The notes under the pieces: model-generated
What the model saw: only the letters and a program-made list of their open reading frames with translations
The model's database searches: none
Told to the model about the DNA's origin: nothing
Part shown: piece by piece, positions 41,958 through 50,993 of the stretch
How the letters are laid out: each line of letters starts with the position of its first letter
Numbering within the stretch: position 1 is the stretch's first letter
Position numbers and translations under genes: made by a program
DNA from: SZAS-103 sp038234715
GTDB lineage: Bacteria > Pseudomonadota > Gammaproteobacteria > Xanthomonadales > Xanthomonadaceae
Direction of reading: 5' to 3'
Length of the DNA: 64,000 nucleotides
Assembly: GCA_038234715.1 (NCBI GenBank)
Contig: JBBQTD010000003.1
Coordinates: 83,980 to 147,979 of the forward strand

Positions 41958-44810
41958 ATGACGGAACCCAGACTCAACCTCTCACCCAGCCCGGGCGACG
42001 AAGTCAAGACCACGACATGTTTCATGTGCGCGTGCCGCTGCGGAATCAAGGTGTGGCTCAAGGACGGCAAGATCCGCTACATCCAGGGCAACCCCGCGCA
42101 TCCAGTGAACCACGGCGTGCTGTGTGGAAAGGGTGCGGCTGGCATCATGCAGCACTACTCTCCGGCGCGGTTGTCGAAGCCGCTGCTGCGCGTGGGCGAG
42201 CGCGGCTCGGGCGAGTTCAGGGAAATCGAGTGGGACGAGGCGCTGCAGATCGCGACCGACTGGCTCGCGCCGATTCGCGACCGCAATCCCGATGAACTCG
42301 CGTTCTTCACCGGCCGTGACCAGTCGCAGGCGCTCACCGGTTGGTGGGCGCAGCAGTTCGGCACGATCAACTACGCCGCGCATGGAGGCTTGTGCACGGT
42401 GAACATGGCTGCAGGTGGGCTGTATACGGTGGGCGGCAGCTTCTGGGAATTCGGTGAACCGGACTGGGAGCACACGCAGTACCTGATGCTCTGGGGCGTG
42501 GCAGAGGACCACGACTCGAACCCGATCAAGCTGGGGCTCGGAAAACTAAAGGGCCGCGGTGCAAAGATCGTCGCCATCAATCCGGTGCGCAGCGGCTATG
42601 GTGCGATTGCGGACGAGTGGATCGGCATCCGTCCCGGCACCGACGGCCTGTTCGCGTTCGCGCTGATCCATGAACTGCTGAAGGCCGATCGCATCGACCT
42701 GGACTACCTGGTGCGCCACACGAATGCGCACTGGCTGGTCGTGCGCAATCCGGGCGGTGCGGACGATGGATTGTTCGCGCGCGACGTGGACGGGCATGCG
42801 CTCTGCTTCGATCGCAGTGGCGGTCTGCCGGCCAACGCGAACCGCATCGACATCTCGCCCGCGGTTGTCGGCGAATACGAACTCCCCGATGGCCGTCTTG
42901 CAATGCCGGTTTTCCACCTGCTCGCCGAGCGCTATCTCGACCCAGGGTATTCGCCCGATGCGGTCAGCGAACGCTGCGGAATTCCTGCTGAAACGATCCG
43001 GCGCATCGCGCGCGAACTCGCCGCAGCCGCGTTCGACAGCGGCCTGAAGTTGCCGATCGCGTGGACCGACACGCGTGGTCGCCGGCATGAGGAAACGATC
43101 GGCCGCCCGGTGGCGATGCATGCGATGCGGGGGATCAGCGCGCACTCCAACGGATTCCACACGTGCCGCGCGGTGCACCTGCTCCAGTTGTTGCTCGGGG
43201 CGGTGGATGCGCCAGGATCGTTTCGCTTCCAGCCGCCGTATCCGCGCCCGATTCCGCCAATCAATCGCCCGGGCAGGACGCGCATGGAAAACGGCGCGCT
43301 CGATTTCAGTCCTCTCGGGTTCGTACACGGTCCCGAAGACCTGTTGGTGGATGCGCATGGCGCGCCGCGCCGCATCGACCATGCGTATTCGTGGGCGTAT
43401 CCGCTCGCGGCACACGGCATGATGCACACGGTGATCCGCAACGCCTGGGCTGGCGATCCGTACCGGATCGACACGCTGCTGCTGTTCATGGCGAACATGA
43501 GCTGGAATTCGGCGATGAACACGGGCGAGACGATCCGCATGCTGACGGACAAGGATGCGTCGGGCGGGTACGCGATTCCGCACATCATCTATTCCGACGC
43601 GTACGCGAGTGAAATGGTTGCCTACGCTGATCTGGTGTTTCCGGACACGACGTATCTCGAACGCCACGACTGCATGTCGCTGCTTGATCGCCCGATCACC
43701 GACGCGGATGGCGCTGCGGATGCGATACGGCATCCGGTCTTCGAGCCAGACACGCAAGTGGATGGCCAAGGCAGGCCGCGCGATGTGCGTGGCTTCCAGT
43801 CGGTGCTGCTCGACCTTGGCGCGCGCCTCGGCCTGCCTGGCATGGTCGACGCGAACGGTGCACCGATCTATCGCGACTACGCCGACTACATCGTGAACCA
43901 TCAGCGCGCGCCCGGCATCGGATTGCTCGCAGGTTGGCGCGGGACCGACGGCACGCGCGAAGGCAGGGGCGCGCCGAATCCCAGGCAGCTCGATGCCTAT
44001 GTCGCCAACGGAGGATTCTGGCGCACCGAAATTCCCGAATCCGCGCGCTACTACAAGATGACAAATCGCGACTACCTCGAGTGGTCTGTGGGCATGGGAT
44101 TCATCGCAAGCGCCGAGCCGATCGTGCTGCAGCTGTATTCGGAGACCATGCAGGCGTTTCGCCTCGCAGCCCAGGGAGTCGGCGCGGTGCAGCCGCCCCG
44201 GGAACATCGCGAGCGCGTTGCGCGTTACTTTGACCCATTGCCAATCTGGTATGAACCATTCGAAAGCGCACAGACGTCTTCACGGGATTTTCCATTGTCC
44301 GCCGTCACCCAGCGCCCGATGTTCATGTACCACTCGTGGGGCTCGCAGAACGCCTGGCTGCGCCAGATCGCGACGCGCAACTGGCTGTATCTGCACCCGC
44401 GCACCGCCGCGAAGTTCGGGATCGTCGACGAAGACTGGATCCATGTCGAATCGCACAACGGCCGCATCACGGTGCAGGCGAAATGCGCGTCCAACATGCA
44501 GCCCGACACGGTCTGGACGTGGAACGCGATTGGCAAGCGGCGCGGCGCGTGGAAGCTCGCGAAGGACGCACCGGAGGGCCGGCAGGGCTTCCTGCTCAAC
44601 CACCTGATTTCAGATCGCACACCGAATGGCGACTATGCAAACGCCGATCCGGTGACCGGGCAGGCTGCATGGTTCGACCTGTGCGTGCGGATCGCCAAGG
44701 CTGCAGCGGCCCCGGAGCAGGCGAGCGAACCGCAGTTCCCACCCGTTGCGTTGGGCACGGCCGCGCATGATCCATTGCGCTACGGCGCGGGCATGCGGAA
44801 GACGCCATGA
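41958..44810 (+). CDS. soeA: molybdopterin oxidoreductase, probable sulfite dehydrogenase subunit SoeA
   Basis: 950 residues of the DMSO-reductase superfamily. N-terminal [4Fe-4S] motif CFMCACRC ... CGKG (Cys x2 Cys x3 Cys), then FFTGRDQSQALTGWW, FGTINYAAHGG, GGSFWEFGEPDW and AEDHDSNPIK, which I recognise as characteristic of SoeA, the cytoplasmic sulfite-oxidising enzyme of purple sulfur bacteria. No Tat signal, as expected for SoeA. The ATG at 41958 is chosen because the 41880 extension has no support. With a four-cluster ferredoxin and a DmsC-like anchor further along the same strand this gives a full SoeABC. It would oxidise sulfite to sulfate and feed the quinone pool. Other uses of this family (e.g. 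thiosulfate or polysulfide chemistry) remain possible. Confidence 0.82.
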   Translation: MTEPRLNLSPSPGDEVKTTTCFMCACRCGIKVWLKDGKIRYIQGNPAHPVNHGVLCGKGAAGIMQHYSPARLSKPLLRVGERGSGEFREIEWDEALQIATDWLAPIRDRNPDELAFFTGRDQSQALTGWWAQQFGTINYAAHGGLCTVNMAAGGLYTVGGSFWEFGEPDWEHTQYLMLWGVAEDHDSNPIKLGLGKLKGRGAKIVAINPVRSGYGAIADEWIGIRPGTDGLFAFALIHELLKADRIDLDYLVRHTNAHWLVVRNPGGADDGLFARDVDGHALCFDRSGGLPANANRIDISPAVVGEYELPDGRLAMPVFHLLAERYLDPGYSPDAVSERCGIPAETIRRIARELAAAAFDSGLKLPIAWTDTRGRRHEETIGRPVAMHAMRGISAHSNGFHTCRAVHLLQLLLGAVDAPGSFRFQPPYPRPIPPINRPGRTRMENGALDFSPLGFVHGPEDLLVDAHGAPRRIDHAYSWAYPLAAHGMMHTVIRNAWAGDPYRIDTLLLFMANMSWNSAMNTGETIRMLTDKDASGGYAIPHIIYSDAYASEMVAYADLVFPDTTYLERHDCMSLLDRPITDADGAADAIRHPVFEPDTQVDGQGRPRDVRGFQSVLLDLGARLGLPGMVDANGAPIYRDYADYIVNHQRAPGIGLLAGWRGTDGTREGRGAPNPRQLDAYVANGGFWRTEIPESARYYKMTNRDYLEWSVGMGFIASAEPIVLQLYSETMQAFRLAAQGVGAVQPPREHRERVARYFDPLPIWYEPFESAQTSSRDFPLSAVTQRPMFMYHSWGSQNAWLRQIATRNWLYLHPRTAAKFGIVDEDWIHVESHNGRITVQAKCASNMQPDTVWTWNAIGKRRGAWKLAKDAPEGRQGFLLNHLISDRTPNGDYANADPVTGQAAWFDLCVRIAKAAAAPEQASEPQFPPVALGTAAHDPLRYGAGMRKTP

Positions 44811-45448
44811 GCGAGGCCCACGACTGGTACTTCGACGTCATCTCGCCGTTTGCGTACCTGCAATGGGCGCGGCTGCGGCGCGACCATCCGCTATTGCGGC
44901 TGCGGCCGTGCCCGCTGTTGTTCGGAGCATTGCTGCAGCACCACGGTCAACTTGGCCCCGCCGAGATACCTGGCAAGCGCGCGTTTACCTATCGCTTCGT
45001 CGCCTGGGAAGCGCGCCGGCTTGGCATCGATTTGCGGTTTCCGCCCGCCCATCCGTTCAATCCGCTCCCTGCCTTGCGGCTGATCCTCGCGGCCGAAGAT
45101 GCGAACCTGGCGACGGACGCGGTGTTCACGCACATCTGGCGCGACGGGCAGGCCGCTGATTCCGCCACGGCGCTCGCCGGCGTTGCCGCAGCGCTTGGCA
45201 TTGGCGATGTCGAGGCCGCCATTGCCCGCGATGACGTCAAGGCCGCATTGCGCAGCAATACGGACGAAGCAATCGCGCGCGGCGTGTTCGGGGTACCGAC
45301 GTTGTGTGTCGGCGAAGTGCAGTTCTGGGGCAACGATGCCACCCAGATGGCGTTGGACCATATCGCCGATCCTGCCGCATTCGCGCAGGAGTTCCACGCG
45401 GTCGCCGCGCTGCCGGTTGGAATCAGCCGCCGGAAGACTCCGCAGTGA
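44807..45448 (+). CDS. 2-hydroxychromene-2-carboxylate isomerase family (DsbA-like) protein
   Basis: A 213-residue protein of the kappa-GST/DsbA-like fold used by HCCA isomerase: WYFDVISPFAYLQWARL at the N-terminus, FPPAHPFNPLPALRL, and GVFGVPTLCVGEVQFWGND near the end (cis-Pro). The catalytic Ser/Cys position is Ser in VISPFAY. It needs glutathione and isomerises a naphthalene-pathway intermediate in degraders, but most homologues are of unknown substrate. Its ATG overlaps the soeA stop by 4 bases, so it is made with the sulfite dehydrogenase. A redox or glutathione role in sulfur metabolism is only a guess. Confidence 0.85.
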   Translation: MSEAHDWYFDVISPFAYLQWARLRRDHPLLRLRPCPLLFGALLQHHGQLGPAEIPGKRAFTYRFVAWEARRLGIDLRFPPAHPFNPLPALRLILAAEDANLATDAVFTHIWRDGQAADSATALAGVAAALGIGDVEAAIARDDVKAALRSNTDEAIARGVFGVPTLCVGEVQFWGNDATQMALDHIADPAAFAQEFHAVAALPVGISRRKTPQ

Positions 45449-45551
45449 GCAGGTCGCATTGTAGGGGGCCGTTGGGAGAGAATGCCCAGCGCGCACGTCG
45501 GAGATCGAACGCAGGCGCGCATCCGTCCCTTCGATATGGGCAATCCGGACA

Positions 45552-47321
45552 ATGACAGCGCAAGCGTGGCAAGTAGCGGCCATCCTGGCCGGCGCGATGG
45601 CGCTGTTTGCGAGCGAGAAGCTACGCTATGACGTGATTGCGCTGCTGGTGCTGGTGCTGCTGCTGGTGCTCGGCATCGTGACCCCGGCCGAGGGGCTGAG
45701 CGGATTCAGCAACGAGGCGACGGTCGTGATCGCGGCGATGTTCGCGCTCAATGCGGGTGTCGTGGGAACGGGTGGCCTGGATCCGGTGATCCGGCTGCTG
45801 GTCCGGATCAAGCAACCGTGGCTGCTGCAGCTGTCGATCATGCTGCTGATGGCGGCGCTCGGCGCGTTCATCAAGAACACCGCACTGGTCGCGACGTTCC
45901 TGCCGGTCGCGCTGACGGTGTGCGCACGCACCAAGACTGCGCCATCGCGCGTGTTGATGCCGATGTCCTTTGCCGCGCAGATGGGCGGCGTGTGTACATT
46001 GATCGGCACGTCTTCCAACCTGCTGGCGAACAGTCTGGCCAAGCAGCAGGGCCTGCATGGATTCACGGTGTTCGAATTCGCGAAGCTCGGAGCCGTGCTT
46101 GCAGTCGTCGGCATCGTGTACATGATGCTGATCGGACGCTGGTTGTTGCCGAAGACCACCGGCGCCAACAAGCTGGTTGAAGACGTGATCCAGGGCAAGT
46201 ACGTCACCGAACTGCGGGTGAGGTCCGGATCGCCGCTGATCGGCCAGGCGCTTAGCGATGCCAAGCTCGGCGAAAAGTTCGGTGTCTATGTGCTCGAATT
46301 GCTGCGCGGCGATGAACGCATGTGGTCGCCGCGCGCCCAGATCGTGCAGGAAGGCGACGTGTTGCTCACGCGTGGCGAATGGGATCGTCTCAGTGCCTTC
46401 CAGCGTGCAGCGGGGCTCGGGCTGCAGCCGACCACGCGATCCAACGCGGCGCTCGGCAACGCCAGGCGCGTGCTGGTCGAGGCGCTGGTTGCGCCGAACA
46501 CCCATATCATCGGGCAGACCCTTGCCGAGCTCGATTTCCGCTGGACCTACCAAGCAACCGTGCTGGCGGTGCAGCGGCGCGGCGAAGTGTTGCGCGAGCA
46601 GATCAAGAACATCCGGCTCGACATCGGCGACACCCTGTTGATCCTGGTGGACGAAAAGGACGTCCCCGAACTCAATCGCAATGCCGGACTGGTGGTGCTC
46701 GCCGAACGCACGGACAAACTCGAATCGCGGCGCAAGGCGCCGATCGCGATCGCGATCCTGATCGGTGTGATCGCCGTCGCCGGCTTTGGCTTGCTCCCGA
46801 TCGTCGTGAGCGCATTGGTCGGCTGCGTGCTGATGGCCCTGACCGGTTGCTTCAAGTTCACCAGTGTCTACGAAGCGATGGACTGGAAAGTGATTGTGCT
46901 GCTTGGCGCGGTGCTGCCATTGGGAATCGCGTTGGAGAAGACCGGGCTCGCCCAGCACGTGGTCGACATCGGCATGTCTCTGGTCGGCAATCATGGGCCG
47001 CTGATGGGGCTGCTGATGGTGTACCTGATGACCGCTTTCCTGACCGAACTGATGGGCCACAACCCGTCGGTGGTCATCATGATCGCAATCGGCGTGTCGG
47101 TCGCGCACGCGATGCATGTACGCCCCGAGCCGTTCGTGGTCGCGACCGCTTTCGCCGCGGCGACCTCGTTCGCGACGCCGGTGGGCTATCCAACCAACAC
47201 GATGGTGTACAACCCAGGCGGTTATAAGTTCACCGACTTCCTGAAAGTCGGAATCCCGCTGATCGCGTTATTCTGCGTGATCTCGATGATCCTGATTCCG
47301 CGCTATTGGCCTTTCATGTAA
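45552..47321 (+). CDS. SLC13 family permease with TrkA-C domains
   Basis: 589 residues: N- and C-terminal membrane halves of about six helices each (ALNAGVVGTGGLDPVIRLL, GTSSNLLANSL; later LTELMGHNPSVVIMIAIG and SFATPVGYPTNTMVYNPGGY, the family's paired re-entrant motifs), with two TrkA-C (RCK_C) domains between (about residues 205-380). Members carry dicarboxylates, sulfate or related anions with sodium. Inside a soe-like locus, sulfate or sulfite movement is the natural hypothesis. Its TAA overlaps the soeB ATG (TAATG). Confidence 0.9.
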   Translation: MTAQAWQVAAILAGAMALFASEKLRYDVIALLVLVLLLVLGIVTPAEGLSGFSNEATVVIAAMFALNAGVVGTGGLDPVIRLLVRIKQPWLLQLSIMLLMAALGAFIKNTALVATFLPVALTVCARTKTAPSRVLMPMSFAAQMGGVCTLIGTSSNLLANSLAKQQGLHGFTVFEFAKLGAVLAVVGIVYMMLIGRWLLPKTTGANKLVEDVIQGKYVTELRVRSGSPLIGQALSDAKLGEKFGVYVLELLRGDERMWSPRAQIVQEGDVLLTRGEWDRLSAFQRAAGLGLQPTTRSNAALGNARRVLVEALVAPNTHIIGQTLAELDFRWTYQATVLAVQRRGEVLREQIKNIRLDIGDTLLILVDEKDVPELNRNAGLVVLAERTDKLESRRKAPIAIAILIGVIAVAGFGLLPIVVSALVGCVLMALTGCFKFTSVYEAMDWKVIVLLGAVLPLGIALEKTGLAQHVVDIGMSLVGNHGPLMGLLMVYLMTAFLTELMGHNPSVVIMIAIGVSVAHAMHVRPEPFVVATAFAAATSFATPVGYPTNTMVYNPGGYKFTDFLKVGIPLIALFCVISMILIPRYWPFM

Positions 47322-48082
47322 TGACCGCGTTGCCGGCTCCGACGCAGAAAAAACTGGGGCTGGTGATCGATCTCGACACCTGCGTCGGCTGCCATGCCTG
47401 TGCGGTGGCGTGCAAGGAATGGAACGCCGGCGGCATCGCCGGACCGCTGACCGACGAGGATCCGTACGGGAAGGCGCCATTCGGGGTGTGGTTCAACCGG
47501 GTGCACAGCTACGAAGTCGAGCCGCTCGCGGAAAGCACGCAACCAGCGATGACGGTGCACTTTCCGCGGTCGTGCCTGCATTGCGAGGAGCCTGCGTGCG
47601 TAACGGTTTGTCCGACTGGCGCAAGCTACAAGCGCGCCGAGGATGGCATCGTCCTGGTGGACGAAGACAAGTGCATCGGTTGCAAGCTGTGTTCGTGGGC
47701 ATGTCCGTACGGCGCGCGCGAATATTCGGCGGTCGAGGGGGTGATGAAGAAGTGCACGCTCTGCGTGGATCGTATCTACAACACGCACCTCGACGAGATC
47801 GAAAGACAACCAGCGTGCGTCCAGGCATGTCCGACCCGCGCCCGGCACTTCGGCGATCTTGGCGATCCCGAATCGAAGGTTTCCCGACTCGTCGCGGCAC
47901 GCGGCGGTCGCGACCTGCTGCCGGAACTGGGTTACAAGCCGGTCAACAAGTACCTGCCGCCGCGACAACGACGTGGTGCGCCAGCAACTGCGCCTGGCAA
48001 CGCACAACCCGTAAATGAAAGGCTCGATCCCCCCGCGTTGCCACCCGTGTTGCGCTGGCTGGACCGCATGTTGTCGAGGTGA
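47321..48082 (+). CDS. soeB: four-cluster ferredoxin subunit, probable SoeB
   Basis: A 253-residue DmsB/SoeB-type electron-transfer subunit. Cysteine groups: CVGCHACAVAC, CLHCEEPACVTVCPTGA, CIGCKLCSWACPYGA and CTLC ... CVQACPTRA, sufficient for four [4Fe-4S] clusters. No Tat signal, so it stays with SoeA on the cytoplasmic side. The ATG at 47321 overlaps the permease stop by 1 base and removes five unsupported residues. It passes electrons from SoeA to the membrane subunit. Confidence 0.88.
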   Translation: MTALPAPTQKKLGLVIDLDTCVGCHACAVACKEWNAGGIAGPLTDEDPYGKAPFGVWFNRVHSYEVEPLAESTQPAMTVHFPRSCLHCEEPACVTVCPTGASYKRAEDGIVLVDEDKCIGCKLCSWACPYGAREYSAVEGVMKKCTLCVDRIYNTHLDEIERQPACVQACPTRARHFGDLGDPESKVSRLVAARGGRDLLPELGYKPVNKYLPPRQRRGAPATAPGNAQPVNERLDPPALPPVLRWLDRMLSR

Positions 48083-48170
48083 CCAGCAATCGCATGCACA
48101 ATCCCATGCAATTGCCTGTGGTCGAATCCGGGTTTACCCGTTGCATTACCGCTTTTCCTGATCGCCAGCG

Positions 48171-49190
48171 ATGAATCCAGCGTTCTCAGTCATCGCGTTC
48201 ACCACACTTTCCGGAGCCGGCTACGGCATGCTTGCGTGGTTGGGCGTGATTGTCGCCATGTCGGGTCCGCAGCTGCTCGCGCGGAACGATGCGACTTTGT
48301 CGCTGCAGGTTTGTCCATTGCTCATCGCATTGCTGGCGACAGGTATGGCACTGACGGTTCTCGGCCTGGTCAGTTCCACCTTCCACCTCGGCAAACCGTT
48401 GCGCGCCTGGCGTGCGTTCTCGCAGTGGCGTACTTCGTGGTTGTCGCGCGAGGGCGTGTTGGCCATGCTGTCGCTGGTTCCCGCGACAACCCTGATCGCA
48501 TGCCTCTGGGGATCCGCCCACGGTGGCTTTGCGAGCGCATTGTTGCCAATCCGGATTGCTCCGTGGCTGGGTGGCGCGCTCGCGTTGTTGTCGCTGCTCA
48601 CAGTGGGTTGCACCGCAATGATCTACGCGTCGCTCAAGCCGATCCCGGCTTGGCAGCACCCGGCAGTGGTGCCGGTATACCTGGTCTTTTCCGCATGGAC
48701 CGGATGGATGTTGCTGGCGGCGCTGCCGACGCTCGGACCCGGCGACTGGCACTGGATTGGCGATAAGCATTTTTTCGTCAAGGGTCCTGCCCTTGCAGCC
48801 ATCGCTGCTGTCCTTGCAGGGGCGCTTGCCGTGTTGAAGCTGGTGTACTGGAGGGACATCGATCGCCTCAACCTGCCGTCGCGCGAAGCTGCGACTGCGC
48901 TCGCGGGTTTCGGCAAGGTCGCCACGTTCGAACGTCCGCACACCGAGGCGAACTACCTGACCCGCGAAATGGGATTTGTGCTGGCGCGCAAGCACTCCAG
49001 GAAACTGCGTGCGATCGCGTTGTTGCTGTTCGCTGCAGTCCCGCTCTTCGCCCTGTTGGTGGGCGCGATGCTGCCGGTCCTGGCAACTGCTGGCTGGTGG
49101 TTGGCCGCGCTGTGTGCGCTTGCTGGAGCGTTCGTCGAACGCTGGCTGTTTTTCGCCGAAGCCAAGCACATGGTCATGCTCTACTATTGA
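48171..49190 (+). CDS. soeC: DmsC-like membrane anchor, probable SoeC
   Basis: A 339-residue polytopic protein of the DmsC family with about eight hydrophobic helices (GYGMLAWLGVIVAMSG; ALTVLGLVSSTFHLGKPLRAWRAFSQWRTSWLSREG is the family signature). It anchors the SoeAB pair and exchanges electrons with quinone. It begins 88 bases after soeB. It converges with hemC. DmsC proper serves DMSO reductase; the cytoplasmic, non-Tat catalytic partner here favours the sulfite-oxidising type. Confidence 0.87.
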   Translation: MNPAFSVIAFTTLSGAGYGMLAWLGVIVAMSGPQLLARNDATLSLQVCPLLIALLATGMALTVLGLVSSTFHLGKPLRAWRAFSQWRTSWLSREGVLAMLSLVPATTLIACLWGSAHGGFASALLPIRIAPWLGGALALLSLLTVGCTAMIYASLKPIPAWQHPAVVPVYLVFSAWTGWMLLAALPTLGPGDWHWIGDKHFFVKGPALAAIAAVLAGALAVLKLVYWRDIDRLNLPSREAATALAGFGKVATFERPHTEANYLTREMGFVLARKHSRKLRAIALLLFAAVPLFALLVGAMLPVLATAGWWLAALCALAGAFVERWLFFAEAKHMVMLYY

Positions 49191-49287
49191 TGCAGGCAAG
49201 CAACCTGGAGTGCAGCATGAGTCCAGCGAGCGCCCGACGGCGTGGCATCTCTTGCGAATACATCGCGCGCCCGTCGCGACAGTCGTA

Positions 49288-50208
49288 TCAGAGCCCTGCA
49301 AGCCCGAGCAACTCTCCCGCGCCTTGTTGCATGAGCTGCATGGCGACTTCGTAACCGAGCGCATGCGGGTCGCCTGCGTGTGCACTTGCCTGCGCGCGCA
49401 CCAGCTTTCCACTCGCCGCATCGCCAACCAGTCCCTGCAGCGCCAACCTGCCACCGGCCAGCGTCGCGTAACCCGCGATGGGCACCTGGCAACTGCCATG
49501 CAGCTCGCGGTTCATGGCGCGCTCGGCTTCGACGCACAGGCGCGTCCGCGGATGTTCCAGTACTGCGAGCACCGCGTGCGTCGCTTCGTCGTCATCGCGA
49601 CATTCAACCGCGATCGCGCCCTGCGCCACCGCAGGTACCCAGTCGGGTGCGAGCAATCGCTCGCGGATCCGTGCGTCGAGCCCCAGTCGCTGCAATCCCG
49701 CGCAAGCAAGCAGGATTGCGTCGTAGTCGTCGGCATCGAGTTTTGCCAGTCGCGTCCCAACGTTTCCACGCAGGTCGCCGATGCGCAGGTCCGGCCGCCG
49801 CGCGCGCAGTTGGGCCTGGCGCCGCAGCGACGAAGAACCGACACGCGCAGCCTGCGGCAACGCGTCCAGGCTATCCCAGCGGTTGCACACGAATGCATCG
49901 AACGGATCGGCACGCTCGAGCACCGCCGCGAGCGCGAACGGCCCGTCGAGTTGCATCGGCACGTCCTTGAGCGAATGCACCGCCGCATCGGCGACGCCAT
50001 CGCGCATCGCTACCTCGAGCTCTTTCAGGAACAGGCCCTTCCCGCCAATGTCGGACAATGGGCGATCGATGATGCGGTCCCCGCGCGTGGTCATTGGCAC
50101 CAGTTCCACGCGCAGCCGGGGATGCGCGGCGCGCAACAACGTGGCGACATGCTCGGTCTGCCAGAGTGCCAGTGGGCTCTCGCGGGTGGCCAGGCGCAGC
50201 AGTTTCAT
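49288..50208 (-). CDS. hemC: porphobilinogen deaminase (hydroxymethylbilane synthase)
   Basis: A 306-residue haem-pathway enzyme that polymerises four porphobilinogen units. Motifs: LRLATRESPLALWQ at the start, IGGKGLFLKELE, DGVADAAVHSLKD (substrate Asp), GTSS-like VGSSSLRRQAQLRA, GNVGTRLAKLD, and HGSCQVPIAGYA with the Cys that carries the dipyrromethane cofactor. Located downstream of algZ-algR, the arrangement known from Pseudomonas and xanthomonads. Confidence 0.97.
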   Translation of the reverse strand: MKLLRLATRESPLALWQTEHVATLLRAAHPRLRVELVPMTTRGDRIIDRPLSDIGGKGLFLKELEVAMRDGVADAAVHSLKDVPMQLDGPFALAAVLERADPFDAFVCNRWDSLDALPQAARVGSSSLRRQAQLRARRPDLRIGDLRGNVGTRLAKLDADDYDAILLACAGLQRLGLDARIRERLLAPDWVPAVAQGAIAVECRDDDEATHAVLAVLEHPRTRLCVEAERAMNRELHGSCQVPIAGYATLAGGRLALQGLVGDAASGKLVRAQASAHAGDPHALGYEVAMQLMQQGAGELLGLAGL

Positions 50209-50233
50209 GCGTTGATCCAGCCTGGTCTGGCCG

Positions 50234-50971
50234 TCACAGGTGTCGCAGCCTGTCGCGCAACAGCGGCAGGCAGCGACGACTGACTTCCAGTGGCAGCGTC
50301 ACGCCACGCAGCAGGACATGCGCATGGCCATCGGTACCACGGCGCAACTCGGTCAGGGCATTCGCCGCGATCAGGCAATTGCGGTGGATGCGCATGAAGC
50401 GGTCGCCGAACTCGGATTCCAGCGATTTCAGCGACTCCTCGATCAGGTCCTCGCCGTGCGCGTGGTGTACGGAAACGTACTTCTCGTCGGCCTGCAGATA
50501 GACAATCTCCGCGACCGGAATGAGTCGCAGGCTGCCGCGCAGGCGTGCACTCAGGTGCGACCGGGGCTTGTTGCGGGGCAGTTCGGCCAGGCGCGATGCG
50601 TTCGGTCGTGCCGCGACATAGCGGCGTGCACGCTCAAGCGCAGCCGCAAGCCTTTCAGCGCGCACCGGTTTCACAAGATAGTCGACCGCCGCAGCCTCGA
50701 ACGCCGACAACGCGTGTTCATCGTACGCAGTGCAGAACACCAGTGCCGGCGGCGCATCGAACTGCGCAAGGTGGTGTGCTGCCTCGAGTCCGTCCATGAC
50801 TGGCATTGCGATATCCAGCAACAGCAGGTCGGGTCTCAGGCGTTCGACCGCGTCCAGCGCTTCGCGACCATTGCCTGCTTCGCCGACCACCACCACGTCG
50901 GGGTGTTCGGCCAGCAATGCGCGCAGGCGTTCGCGCGCCAACGGTTCGTCGTCGGTGATCAGGACATCCAT
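50234..50971 (-). CDS. algR: LytTR response regulator AlgR
   Basis: 245 residues: receiver domain (ITDDEPLARERLRALL; phosphoacceptor Asp in LLLLDIAMPVMDG near residue 54; VDYLVKPV with the conserved Lys) and a C-terminal LytTR DNA-binding domain (IVYLQADEKYVSVHHAHGEDLIEESLKSLESEF). In Pseudomonas AlgR controls alginate, twitching and other surface traits; the role here is inferred only from family and synteny. It starts 22 bases after algZ and hemC follows. Confidence 0.92.
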   Translation of the reverse strand: MDVLITDDEPLARERLRALLAEHPDVVVVGEAGNGREALDAVERLRPDLLLLDIAMPVMDGLEAAHHLAQFDAPPALVFCTAYDEHALSAFEAAAVDYLVKPVRAERLAAALERARRYVAARPNASRLAELPRNKPRSHLSARLRGSLRLIPVAEIVYLQADEKYVSVHHAHGEDLIEESLKSLESEFGDRFMRIHRNCLIAANALTELRRGTDGHAHVLLRGVTLPLEVSRRCLPLLRDRLRHL

Positions 50972-50993
50972 CGGGTTTCCATGGATCGATGCC

